This document shows, piece by piece, positions 25,749-33,567 of a stretch of DNA of 47,254 nucleotides. Position numbers and translations under genes: made by a program. The stretch comes from a virus. The stretch is taken from positions 1 to 47,254 of IMG/VR virus record IMGVR_UViG_3300032401_000018; one strand, 5' to 3'. Under the pieces are notes generated by a model. That model saw only the letters and a list, made by a program, of their open reading frames with translations. It was not told the origin of the DNA and ran no database searches. The first letter of the stretch is position 1. Each line of letters starts with the position of its first letter.

Positions 25749-27737
25749 TTATAGTACAGTTCCTTTAATATCCTTATCAGGATACTTTACTTCAAAAATA
25801 GAAGGGTCTAAAGAAGGATAAATTGTGTCATTTTTTGTTGCTGCATCAATATCGTATTCTATCGAAGAGTAAGTTTCGCCGTTGGTTGTTAGTGGTGTAA
25901 GATTGGTGATATTCAATGATACAATCGTCTGAACACCGTCAACTTTGGCCATTTCTAGTCTCAAACTACTAAGACTGATGGATTGTGAAAACTCCCATCT
26001 GTCTATATTAAAGAAATTTTGAACGGCAGCAATTACGTTTTTCAATACGTCTTTTTTGTTGTTACCTTTGAATACTGTAATTACAAATTCGACACCAATA
26101 TTGATTATGTAACCATCAACAATGTTAATACCATCCGTCAACATTCTATAACGTCGTAGGTAAGTTAGAAGATTAGAAGTTAAAGCATCATTCACTTGTG
26201 TAAGTTGTCTGTTTTCATCATAAGACAAAACATACAAATTTACAGCAAATGGGTTACTTCTATCAAAAGAAATCTTTCTAAAATAGTTCTGTGTATCCTT
26301 GTTAATTACTGTTGCCACATTCTTTTCATTGACTGTTCCTGTCAAAATCTGGTCTTGGTTTACATCCAAACTGTTATAGGTTATGACTTGTGCTTTAGCT
26401 ATAGAACCATATTTTGGAGGTATTGAATACACCCTCGCCAAGTAATCTTGTTGAGTTACTATACGATTTTGAGCAGCAAATGAAGCAATAGCATTTAGTC
26501 TAATATCTTCATTACTTTCAGGTCCAGACCCACCAACCGTAGCATCAGCATTGTTTACTCTCAATGACGTTTTAACTGTATTGAGTAGTGCTGATTCTTC
26601 CGGCAATAATCCGTTACTTGAATTATCCATCGTTACCGCGTCAATGTTAATGACGGAGTTTGATGGTGAATTTGACTCAAATCCACCGCCGACGGTGTAT
26701 GTTACAGTTAAATTCGTGTTCTGTGGTGCCAGTCCATACGTGTCATTTTGAAGGAAATTGGATGGGTCTAATGATAGATTTAGATTGCCCAAATTTGACA
26801 ACCCAACACCAATTTGTTGTGAACTTAAGTTGATAATTTCATCAGCAAATCCATCAGTTCCAGCTCCAAATTGAATAAATGTTCTACTATTTTCATCAAC
26901 ATTTACGGTAAATCTTCGTGAGGTTTTTAAATAGTTTAGAATGTAAGGAACTGTACCTCTATATGCGGCAAGACTTCCCTCAAAAGCATCACTATTAGGA
27001 ACATCATTTAAAACCATTTCTTGAGCAAGAAAATCAACTTGATGCCACTCATTATTATCCGAATCAACTACACTAATAATCTCTAAAACATTAGTCTCAT
27101 CGAGATAAAGATTCAAAAATGATTGCATAGCATTGACTGTAAAAGTCTTGGTTATAACCTTTCCTGAACGAATATTTGCCGTCTTTTGCAACAAGAAAAA
27201 TGTAGGAACTCCTGTATCATCTCGTTCATAAACCGTCGTAATTCTCTTAGATAAAAATGTATTTACAGCAAAATTTACAGGCTCAGCAGTTAAAAAAGAT
27301 GCTCCAACATTGTTGGATACTTGCATGTTTTCTTTAAGATTCAATGCAAATTTTTGGTCAGGAACATAATTTCCGTCTGCATCCGTGGTAGATGGACAAA
27401 TTTGAAATATGTCTATTTTACCTGTTGCTCCTCTTGCTGGTTTTGTTGTATAACCCAAATATTTAGATAAAGCAATGATGTTCTTTCTCTCCGTTGTATT
27501 GTAGAGAAGACCTTCTTTAAACGTGTAATCTGTGTAATATGATAGAACGTCACCGACATACGACGCCATATCAATGAACATCATACCGGGCGCAGCGTCG
27601 GTAAAATCCTTGTATGTATTTGGGTAGTAATACTTAGCAAAGTTAACTAGATTTTCACGAAACTGTGAGAAATCTTTGTTAAGATATCTTACCTCTTTAC
27701 TACCCGGTAGAAATGATTTTTGTATTGTATTTGCCAT
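25749..27737 (-). CDS. 6: Baseplate wedge protein, T4 gp6-like
   Basis: 662 residues, close to T4 gp6 (660). The N-terminus has the typical FREN-LVNFAKYYYP followed by DFTDAAPGMMFIDMASYVGD, VLSYYTDYTFKE and ALSKYLGYTTKPARGA, the conserved start of gp6/baseplate J-like proteins. The C-terminal part (GYIINIGVEFVITVF and VDGVQTIVSLNITNLTPL) matches the family end. Function: gp6 dimers link wedges into the inner ring of the contractile-tail baseplate and rearrange on sheath contraction. It directly follows gp25, as in T4. This is one of the safest calls in the window. Confidence 0.93.
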   Translation of the reverse strand: MANTIQKSFLPGSKEVRYLNKDFSQFRENLVNFAKYYYPNTYKDFTDAAPGMMFIDMASYVGDVLSYYTDYTFKEGLLYNTTERKNIIALSKYLGYTTKPARGATGKIDIFQICPSTTDADGNYVPDQKFALNLKENMQVSNNVGASFLTAEPVNFAVNTFLSKRITTVYERDDTGVPTFFLLQKTANIRSGKVITKTFTVNAMQSFLNLYLDETNVLEIISVVDSDNNEWHQVDFLAQEMVLNDVPNSDAFEGSLAAYRGTVPYILNYLKTSRRFTVNVDENSRTFIQFGAGTDGFADEIINLSSQQIGVGLSNLGNLNLSLDPSNFLQNDTYGLAPQNTNLTVTYTVGGGFESNSPSNSVINIDAVTMDNSSNGLLPEESALLNTVKTSLRVNNADATVGGSGPESNEDIRLNAIASFAAQNRIVTQQDYLARVYSIPPKYGSIAKAQVITYNSLDVNQDQILTGTVNEKNVATVINKDTQNYFRKISFDRSNPFAVNLYVLSYDENRQLTQVNDALTSNLLTYLRRYRMLTDGINIVDGYIINIGVEFVITVFKGNNKKDVLKNVIAAVQNFFNIDRWEFSQSISLSSLRLEMAKVDGVQTIVSLNITNLTPLTTNGETYSSIEYDIDAATKNDTIYPSLDPSIFEVKYPDKDIKGTVL

Positions 27738-27738
27738 A

Positions 27739-28173
27739 TTACTGTGTCGCGTTATTTATCGTGACGACTACCAAATCTATTTGTTTTGTCAAATTCACCA
27801 TGAAAGTAACAGCGATTCTTAACATATAAATATCTTTGTCAGCAGTTACTTCGTCACTTTTTAAAAGGTTAGTTGTTATATCTACAACTGTGACGTTTGG
27901 TATCCAAGAAGCAATGTCTTCATTCACTATTTGAACTGCTTGGTCTTTCAACGTATCTACGTTCTGTTCAAACAGCAAATTCCACAACCTTGTTCCAAAT
28001 GTAGGTTGCATTCTTCTTTCTCCTTGTCGAGTATTTAGAAGATTTGTGATATTAGATTTTACCTGTGTAAGAGTATCAAAAGATTGTGCAAAATACCCAC
28101 TATTACCGCCCTGAATAGGAAGAGTCATTCCTATCGGAGTAGCAAGAGTAGGATTTATTAAAGTTGTTGCCAT
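27739..28173 (-). CDS. 25: Baseplate wedge protein, T4 gp25-like
   Basis: 144 residues, near T4 gp25 (132). The segment NITNLLNTRQGERRMQPTFG followed by TRLWNLLFEQN is the signature of the GPW/gp25 family, including the conserved Glu-Arg-Arg. The C-terminus (AVTFMVNLTKQIDLVVVTIN) is the usual final beta strand. Function: gp25 joins the wedge core and helps initiate sheath polymerisation on the baseplate. It abuts gp6 (1 nt) and the preceding gene (1 nt). There is little doubt about the family. Confidence 0.95.
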   Translation of the reverse strand: MATTLINPTLATPIGMTLPIQGGNSGYFAQSFDTLTQVKSNITNLLNTRQGERRMQPTFGTRLWNLLFEQNVDTLKDQAVQIVNEDIASWIPNVTVVDITTNLLKSDEVTADKDIYMLRIAVTFMVNLTKQIDLVVVTINNATQ

Positions 28174-28174
28174 A

Positions 28175-28732
28175 TTATCCGTTCATAAGCGGATTAAATC
28201 CGCCGCCGAATCCCTTTTTTTGTTCATCCATTTTTTTCATGACAGCTCTGAAATCTTTTTTGAATACCTTTTTAAGAGAATCAGGTATTTCTGCGCCGCC
28301 ATCTAAAACGGATGTTTGAGGCGGTGCTGCCGTTTGTCCGACTATTTCTCTCAAGAAATCCAATTTAGTTGCTGGTGCTGCTGGTTGGGATTCTATACCC
28401 ATATCACCATGACCAATTTTATCAAACCCACCATCCATCAACTCTGCTAATCCGGCACCAGCCTCTCTCGGAATTGGTCTAAATTTCCTAGCAGTTTCGG
28501 CTAAAACGCCATTAAGTTTTGGATTATTGGTTCTTAGTACCGGAGCGTCGGTTGTGATATCTTCCTCTGTGGATTCTTCTACTATTCTTGGTTGATTTGG
28601 ATTGGATTTTATCTCCTTGACCATTTCAACCAATACCTTTCCCATAGCCTTGCTTACTTCTTCTGCTACGGCACGTTTTACTTCGTCTCTTACGATACCT
28701 CTAATTGCTTTTTTTAGTTCGTCTATTTTCAT
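28175..28732 (-). CDS. Unknown protein between hub and gp25
   Basis: 185 residues. The N-terminal 45 residues form a charged helix (MKIDELKKAIRGIVRDEVKR), probably a coiled coil. Acidic and Pro-rich linkers follow, then a basic helical end (SLKKVFKKDFRAVMKKMDEQ) and a Gly-rich tail. It looks flexible or partly disordered. No known motif. Conserved position between the gp5-like hub and gp25 suggests a baseplate assembly factor or minor structural protein. Start ATG at 28732, 12 nt after the hub gene, without a clear Shine-Dalgarno. Confidence 0.58.
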   Translation of the reverse strand: MKIDELKKAIRGIVRDEVKRAVAEEVSKAMGKVLVEMVKEIKSNPNQPRIVEESTEEDITTDAPVLRTNNPKLNGVLAETARKFRPIPREAGAGLAELMDGGFDKIGHGDMGIESQPAAPATKLDFLREIVGQTAAPPQTSVLDGGAEIPDSLKKVFKKDFRAVMKKMDEQKKGFGGGFNPLMNG

Positions 28733-28744
28733 ATGTTGTGTGTG

Positions 28745-30844
28745 TTATTGTCTTCCACCATGAAGTTTTGTATTTTTAGCAGCATTATTTGCCGCTACAG
28801 CCGCTTCATGATTACTTACCTCTTTAGCGGCCACGGCGGCAGCAGAATTTGCTGCTTTTTTGTTTTCTTCTGCTAAATTTGCATAATGTTTTGACTTATC
28901 AGCCGCATCTTTGGCTGCTATATTAGCTTCTATTCTAACAGCTTCATTATCAGTTGTAGCTGCCGTTTCTGTCAAAGTCTGAACTTGATCAGAATATTGT
29001 TTAGATAATAGTGCATTTGTATTAGCCAATTTTAACTGTTGTTGAACAGTTTTTAAGGCTGTTACCGTCACACCATTATGATATTTTCTAACAGAAGACT
29101 GCACCGATGCTAGGTCTTCTTTCACTGCAGCAACACTTGCCTTAGTCTTATCTGATGTAGAAGACACCGACATTGCTATTGCCTTAGATTCTTCTATTTG
29201 TGTCTGTATTTTTTGCTTTTCTGTTGTACTATATTTTCTATTAGACCCACTCCATCCGCCCGGAACACCACTTCCTGCGGGTGTAGTAATCGTTACAGCA
29301 GGTTCACCGCTTGGAATAGTTCCACCATTCGCTCCCGGCGCTAAACCACCACCCACAGTAAACACCCTTCTACTCATCAATAAGTTCAAATTATTCCTCA
29401 ATACAGTCAACGATGCGGCCTGAACCGTCGTTTGTGTCTGTGTTGGGTTGGCATTACCTGTAGTTCCACCTTGAGCATCTGGATGCTTGTGGTTATACCA
29501 ATGCGTATGTGCCAACAGCCAATTACACAAATCAAACAACCAATTCACCGATGTTTGTCCAAGTAGAACTGGTTCATTCGTCTGATTGTATTCTCCTAAA
29601 TAAATAGCCGGGGAATTCAAGACCGTTTTGTTATTTGTGGTAATAATAATCTGATTTTGAGCGTCTATTGTACATTCATCATCAGTTACGAACGCCATTC
29701 TCTTCTTAGAATATTGAAATAATTCGTTCTTTTTAGCAGAAATGGTCACTCTATCACTGTTTATAACGAGTTGGTCGCCTATTAGTTTGGGGAATTTGAA
29801 GTTGGTTATTCCATTAAATAATGGTTGTTCTTCTGAACCATTTCCCCACATTTTTTTCTTTAACCATTTGGTAGTATTAAAAAGGCTCAAAGTTATGCCT
29901 GATGTAAGATGTATGGATGTTCCGTCTTCATTAACATCTTCCAACATGTAGCCACCGACATTTTTTTCATTGACAATAGTATTACTTATGGGTCTTTGAC
30001 GGTTACGAATGATAATCATTGGATTACCACCACCGGCTTCTTTCTTGGAGTATGGATTAGTTATACCATTACCTTTATAGTCCGTGTAATCAACACTACT
30101 TTTATCATTATCTCTGTTATCATCGTAAGTAGCAAATCGGATAGACTGACCAAATCTACTTTCAAATATCAAATCCCCCTCTCTTCTCTTGAGAGAACGA
30201 ATTCTTGGATTGTAGTAAAAATATCTACCTAAGGCGCCAATGAATCCTACACCACCATATATGTTCAACTTTGATTGTGGTCCTATGTATGGAACTCTTG
30301 GGTCGGATGTTTTTACTAAAAGTTCTCTATTTCCTTGAGCTGGGTTTGTAGAACCAAATTTAGTAAATCCTCCATATACCAATTCCATATTGAAATCAGC
30401 ATTAGCATTAGGCGTGTTGAACTTGTTGATTTTTCTGGTATAGTAATATTGTCCCAAGTAAGATACAACTCCAACGATTTCATTCAATACAGGATATTCT
30501 GATATGTTGGATTCTAAAGGCGTTGCCCATATCAAATCTTCCTTTTCTACATTACTGTTGGTTTGAATGAGTCTTATCAGAGCTCTGCCAATCCAAGTAT
30601 AGTCTTGGTCAGTTTTTAATGGTGCTTTGCCATTTACATCTACAGGCCATTGACCGGGAACCAATGTGCTTTGTTTATCTCTAAGATATGGATGGTCTAT
30701 GTCTAAAATTATATCCAACACTATTGCTGGCTCTATTTCATAGAATTCATCCGATGTAGATTTTACCGTTCTACCCAGCGCGGATAATGATACATTATCC
30801 AATGTATTATTAGAACTGTTTAATGATTTATTCCAATACGACAT
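28745..30844 (-). CDS. 5: Baseplate hub/spike protein, T4 gp5-like without lysozyme domain
   Basis: 699 residues. The N-terminal 150 residues (WIGRALIRLIQTNSNVEKED, then EIVGVVSYLGQYYYTRKINK) resemble the OB-fold of gp5/VgrG hubs. The middle (VINSDRVTISAKKNELFQYS, then ECTIDAQNQIIITTNNKTVL) resembles the repeated strands of the beta-helical spike stem. A His-rich tip (LLAHTHWYNHKHPDAQGG, about 445-462) recalls the metal-binding ends of tail spikes. I see no T4-type lysozyme domain. The last 170 residues are an Ala-rich coiled coil, unusual for a hub. Position next to gp25/gp6 supports the call. The alternative is another central spike component. Confidence 0.75.
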   Translation of the reverse strand: MSYWNKSLNSSNNTLDNVSLSALGRTVKSTSDEFYEIEPAIVLDIILDIDHPYLRDKQSTLVPGQWPVDVNGKAPLKTDQDYTWIGRALIRLIQTNSNVEKEDLIWATPLESNISEYPVLNEIVGVVSYLGQYYYTRKINKFNTPNANADFNMELVYGGFTKFGSTNPAQGNRELLVKTSDPRVPYIGPQSKLNIYGGVGFIGALGRYFYYNPRIRSLKRREGDLIFESRFGQSIRFATYDDNRDNDKSSVDYTDYKGNGITNPYSKKEAGGGNPMIIIRNRQRPISNTIVNEKNVGGYMLEDVNEDGTSIHLTSGITLSLFNTTKWLKKKMWGNGSEEQPLFNGITNFKFPKLIGDQLVINSDRVTISAKKNELFQYSKKRMAFVTDDECTIDAQNQIIITTNNKTVLNSPAIYLGEYNQTNEPVLLGQTSVNWLFDLCNWLLAHTHWYNHKHPDAQGGTTGNANPTQTQTTVQAASLTVLRNNLNLLMSRRVFTVGGGLAPGANGGTIPSGEPAVTITTPAGSGVPGGWSGSNRKYSTTEKQKIQTQIEESKAIAMSVSSTSDKTKASVAAVKEDLASVQSSVRKYHNGVTVTALKTVQQQLKLANTNALLSKQYSDQVQTLTETAATTDNEAVRIEANIAAKDAADKSKHYANLAEENKKAANSAAAVAAKEVSNHEAAVAANNAAKNTKLHGGRQ

Positions 30845-30847
30845 ACC

Positions 30848-31228
30848 TTATTCTTTTGCTTTAGAGATTGTCTTTACAACTATCGAATCGGATTTTTGAA
30901 TATCGTTTATGGTACTCATCAAGTCTTTCTTTTCTTCCTCAGTAAGACCATAAGACCCACCATTACTTTCAGCACTGGCTTGAAGTGCCATGATTCTTTG
31001 ACAAATCTGTGCTAGTTTTACTAGATGTTCGTCGTTTGAAATACCAGCGTCAATGTATTGTTTTATGAGTGGGACGACTTGCATGGCGTCATTAATTGTC
31101 TTAATCATTGGACGCAAATCTGCAATGAAAATCTCAATCTGTTCCTTACGGTTCGATTGATTAGAGACAATATCTTTACACAAGCCCTTAAAGGACTTGC
31201 CATCAAATAATTCAAAATCGGTATCCAT
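30848..31228 (-). CDS. Small helical unknown protein upstream of the hub
   Basis: 126 residues, almost all predicted helix (KGLCKDIVSNQSNRKEQIEI, then GLTEEEKKDLMSTINDIQKS), with no membrane segment or catalytic motif. It heads the hub-gp25-gp6 operon and ends 3 nt before the hub gene. There is no Shine-Dalgarno; the start at 31228 lies 7 nt after a TATTTATA octamer, divergent from the ADP-ribosyltransferase-like gene. It may be a hub assembly chaperone or minor baseplate component; context only. Confidence 0.62.
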   Translation of the reverse strand: MDTDFELFDGKSFKGLCKDIVSNQSNRKEQIEIFIADLRPMIKTINDAMQVVPLIKQYIDAGISNDEHLVKLAQICQRIMALQASAESNGGSYGLTEEEKKDLMSTINDIQKSDSIVVKTISKAKE

Positions 31229-31235
31229 ATATGAC

Positions 31236-31243
31236 TATAAATA
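31236..31243 (-). promoter_or_regulatory. Late promoter-like octamer TATTTATA (leftward)
   Basis: The sense strand reads TTTCTATTTATAGTCATATATG, ending 7 nt before the start at 31228. It forms a 10-bp inverted repeat with the rightward copy at 31273-31282, making a symmetrical divergent pair 31 bp apart. Confidence 0.5.
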
Positions 31244-31274
31244 GAAACGTATCACGATTTACTAACTTATTATC

Positions 31275-31282
31275 TATTTATA
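31275..31282 (+). promoter_or_regulatory. Late promoter-like octamer TATTTATA (rightward)
   Basis: The plus strand reads TATCTATTTATAAACAATATG, ending 6 nt before the start at 31289. There is no Shine-Dalgarno. This shows the motif keeps its sense orientation even when the gene is on the other strand, which argues against strand-compositional chance. Confidence 0.5.
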
Positions 31283-31288
31283 AACAAT

Positions 31289-31771
31289 ATGATAAAATTA
31301 AAATCAATTTTGTTAGAATCTATAACCGACACTCCCGAATTTAAAAGGTGGTTTGGTAATAGTAAAGTTGTTGATGGTGATGGAAATCCTTTAATTATGT
31401 ATCACGCAACACCAAAAGCTGGTTTTAATGTTTTTAGGTCTAAATCTCACTTTGGTACATTTAATCAAGCAAATAATAAAACTATAGAAGGATTTTACTA
31501 CGATGCTAGTGGCCTTCCTGTAAGAAATCAAAAAGTTGCAATTTATCCTGTTTATTTAAAAATAGAAAATCCAAAAAGAATTAAAGATGTACTTGATAAT
31601 TGGGATTTGGAAATAGAAAAAGCTAAAAAAGAAAAATATGATGGGATAGTTTATGAAAATGAATATGAAGGAGCCGGCGATAGTTGGGTTGTCTTTAAAT
31701 CAAACCAAGTCAAATCTGCAATCGGAAATAATGGTCAATTTAATTTAAATAATACTGATATAACTAAATAA
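31289..31771 (+). CDS. ADP-ribosyltransferase-like (polyvalent-protein ART type) protein
   Basis: 160 residues. The N-terminus TPEFKRWFGNSKVVDGDGNP and YHATP (38-42) match the opening of ART-like domains found in phage polyvalent proteins and polymorphic toxins. The end (KYDGIVYENEYEGAGDSWVV, FKSNQVKSAIGNNGQFN, then NTDITK) is the familiar family ending. Such enzymes transfer ADP-ribose from NAD to protein or nucleic acid; T4 Alt and ModA/ModB modify host RNA polymerase. The usual aromatic/serine middle motif is not obvious, only HFGTFNQ, so activity is uncertain. A lone plus-strand gene in the late block, convergent with the next small gene (6 nt between the stops). Target unknown. Confidence 0.65.
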   Translation: MIKLKSILLESITDTPEFKRWFGNSKVVDGDGNPLIMYHATPKAGFNVFRSKSHFGTFNQANNKTIEGFYYDASGLPVRNQKVAIYPVYLKIENPKRIKDVLDNWDLEIEKAKKEKYDGIVYENEYEGAGDSWVVFKSNQVKSAIGNNGQFNLNNTDITK

Positions 31772-31777
31772 TATAGA

Positions 31778-32047
31778 TCACCAACGTATTACATAACATT
31801 TCATTGTTAAACCATTATAATATTCTATTTTATAATTATTTAATAATAAAATATCTAAAATTTCAAAGATTTGATTATGAGGAATAAATATATCTGATGA
31901 TTTTATATGCCAATAATAATAATCAAATCCCAATTCAGTTCGTTTGATAATATCCGATTCAATAGATTCTAATTCTTTTTTAATATCTATTTTTATAGGA
32001 ATTCGTTGTTTAAACAAACTATTTTTAACAATTTTTGCATCAATCAT
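31778..32047 (-). CDS. Small unknown protein
   Basis: 89 residues, AT-rich codons, Ile/Lys/Tyr-rich (FDYYYWHIKSSDIFIPHNQI). No membrane segment. The basic N-terminus and mixed alpha/beta pattern suggest a small soluble protein. It follows gp55 after 46 bp and is convergent with the ART-like gene. A canonical TATAAATA lies 70 nt upstream but inside the gp55 coding end. It could be a host-takeover protein; nothing in the sequence shows its function. Confidence 0.55.
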   Translation of the reverse strand: MIDAKIVKNSLFKQRIPIKIDIKKELESIESDIIKRTELGFDYYYWHIKSSDIFIPHNQIFEILDILLLNNYKIEYYNGLTMKCYVIRW

Positions 32048-32093
32048 AATTTTTTATCACATGTACACCACTTTTTATCTTGATTTTTATAAA

Positions 32094-33023
32094 TCATATT
32101 TTGATATGATTTTCCGTATTTATAGACCCTCTATTCATATAAGATTTAGAAATGTTAGATTGATACTGTTTCATTTTATTAATGACTTTTGTAATTTGTT
32201 GGGTTTTACAAGATGAAATTTCTCTGATGTAAAGATACAAAGCCTTTTTATTGAAAGCATCTATTCTCTCCGAACTCCTAAAAAGTTCAATAACCGCATT
32301 GGCAATATCCAAGTCACGTTGTTTTGTAAATATCTTACCTACATTGTTTTCCCAAAATTCAATCATAAGACGCATAAAGTCACGCATCTCAGCTTCCTTG
32401 TAATGTTTATCTTCGGTTTGAAGTTGAACTGTATGTTCGTCGTGTTCTTCGCCTATCTCAACGTGTTGATTACGTCTCTTGTAGGTAGTATTGTTCAATG
32501 CAATGAGATAATGTTTAGCAATGATGGAAAAATATGAAAATGCTTTACCCTTTCCAGCCTCAAACTTATGCATGTTTGATACCAAATGAGCAACCGTTTC
32601 TTTCTGAACATCCAATGGACCGGTTTCAAAATAACTAAACTTGAATGTGTTGAATATGTTTTCCACCAACTTCTCAAATGGATATTTGATTTTGTTATTG
32701 TAAAGGTCTTCTCGGATTTGAGTATCTTCGGTTGAGTTATATGCTATAATGTAATCCTCAGTTTCTTTGGTGAAATACATTTTATCAGACCCCGTTCCTT
32801 TTCCTCTTCTACCACGCCTTCCTTTTTTTGGTGGTTCTTCCGTGGTCACTGGTGCAGTCACTATAGGAACTTCAACGACAGGAGTAGTTATTGTTACTAC
32901 TGGAATTTTTTCGGCTCGCTTTTTATACTTACGACGAACAACAATCTTTTTGACTTTGTTGTTCTTAATCTTTTTAGTGGATTTTTGGACACGACGATTC
33001 GCTAGGACTTTTTTCTTCTTCAT
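32094..33023 (-). CDS. 55: Late transcription sigma factor, T4 gp55-like
   Basis: 309 residues; T4 gp55 has 185. The core from about 83 to 285 has the gp55/sigma pattern: KGKAFSYFSIIAKHYLIALN matches the region-2-like RNA polymerase-binding helix, and KKALYLYIREISSCKTQQIT plus KVINKMKQYQ the C-terminal helix-turn-helix-like end. The first about 85 residues are an extra Lys/Arg-rich, low-complexity extension (KKIKNNKVKKIVVRRKYKKR and KKGRRGRRGKG). The last residues (SINTENHIKI) lack the obvious hydrophobic-acidic clamp-binding tail known from T4. Role: directs host RNA polymerase to phage late promoters. The recurring TATTTATA-like octamers may be its targets. Confidence 0.85.
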   Translation of the reverse strand: MKKKKVLANRRVQKSTKKIKNNKVKKIVVRRKYKKRAEKIPVVTITTPVVEVPIVTAPVTTEEPPKKGRRGRRGKGTGSDKMYFTKETEDYIIAYNSTEDTQIREDLYNNKIKYPFEKLVENIFNTFKFSYFETGPLDVQKETVAHLVSNMHKFEAGKGKAFSYFSIIAKHYLIALNNTTYKRRNQHVEIGEEHDEHTVQLQTEDKHYKEAEMRDFMRLMIEFWENNVGKIFTKQRDLDIANAVIELFRSSERIDAFNKKALYLYIREISSCKTQQITKVINKMKQYQSNISKSYMNRGSINTENHIKI

Positions 33024-33031
33024 AGAAAAGT

Positions 33032-33322
33032 TTATTCTCCTTCTTTTTCCGTAGTTTCTTCGGTTCTATCATTGAGACTCTGGATAAGAGCCATCATGTC
33101 TTGAAAGACAACTCCAACTTCATCATCCTTTTCGAACATTTGCTTTTCATCAAGCAATTTCATGTGCATCCAAGTCTTAAGGACTTCGGATCTCCATTCG
33201 GATATCCAATCTTCATAAAGTTCACTTATTATGAGTAGGCGTTCTCCGGCTCTCCAAAGAAGGAAGTTAGCGACGATAGATGCTGTTAACAATACCGATA
33301 GTAATATAACTGTGATTAGCAT
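33032..33322 (-). CDS. Small single-pass membrane protein upstream of gp55
   Basis: 96 residues. One N-terminal membrane segment (ITVILLSVLLTASIVANFLL, about 3-22) is followed by a helical cytoplasmic part (ISELYEDWISEWRSEVLKTW) and a Glu-rich tail (RTEETTEKEGE). It ends 8 nt before the gp55 start and starts 3 nt after the 44-residue gene, so the three are co-transcribed. The Glu codons at its end form the GGAG that can serve gp55. Membrane location is clear; function unknown. Confidence 0.7.
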   Translation of the reverse strand: MLITVILLSVLLTASIVANFLLWRAGERLLIISELYEDWISEWRSEVLKTWMHMKLLDEKQMFEKDDEVGVVFQDMMALIQSLNDRTEETTEKEGE

Positions 33323-33325
33323 ATG

Positions 33326-33460
33326 CTATTCTTCTTCATACTGAGGGTCGTCCTGAAATTCTTGAGAATACTCAAGAGCCTCAGTTACGAAATCCCAGTC
33401 TTGTCTTTTTACGGCTTTGTTTAACAGCTCCACTATGTAGTTTATATCAGTTTGATTCAT
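33326..33460 (-). CDS. Small acidic 44-residue protein
   Basis: An ORF of 44 codons starting MNQTDINYIVELLNKAVKRQ and ending DDPQYEEE. The N-terminal half is an amphipathic helix and the C-terminus is strongly acidic. The stop lies 3 nt before the start of the membrane protein gene, the spacing seen between real genes here, and the frame fills an otherwise unexplained gap. No recognised family. Upstream (33461-33567) is a 107-bp gap with no gene and only a weak TATGTATG element. Confidence 0.6.
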   Translation of the reverse strand: MNQTDINYIVELLNKAVKRQDWDFVTEALEYSQEFQDDPQYEEE

Positions 33461-33567
33461 CGTAGATTACGCTAGGGTAATCAGCGACATACATAGTTGA
33501 ACAATTATTCAAATGCCAAAAATTTTAACGTTCACAGTTTAGTCCATATCATAAGATTTGGCAAGTG

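Noticed and set aside
27825-27832. TATTTATA inside gp25
   Set aside because: Located in the middle of a conserved coding region, no gene start nearby; counts as a chance match.
32118-32125. Canonical T4 late promoter TATAAATA on the minus strand
   Set aside because: It lies in gp55 coding sequence (codons for Ile-Asn) 70 nt from the next start. It could be real but is the only such case with correct orientation near a gene, so I did not annotate it.
31944-32216. Plus-strand ORF of 90 codons across the gp55 3' end and small gene
   Set aside because: Antisense to two better genes, AT-rich low-complexity protein, no start signal.
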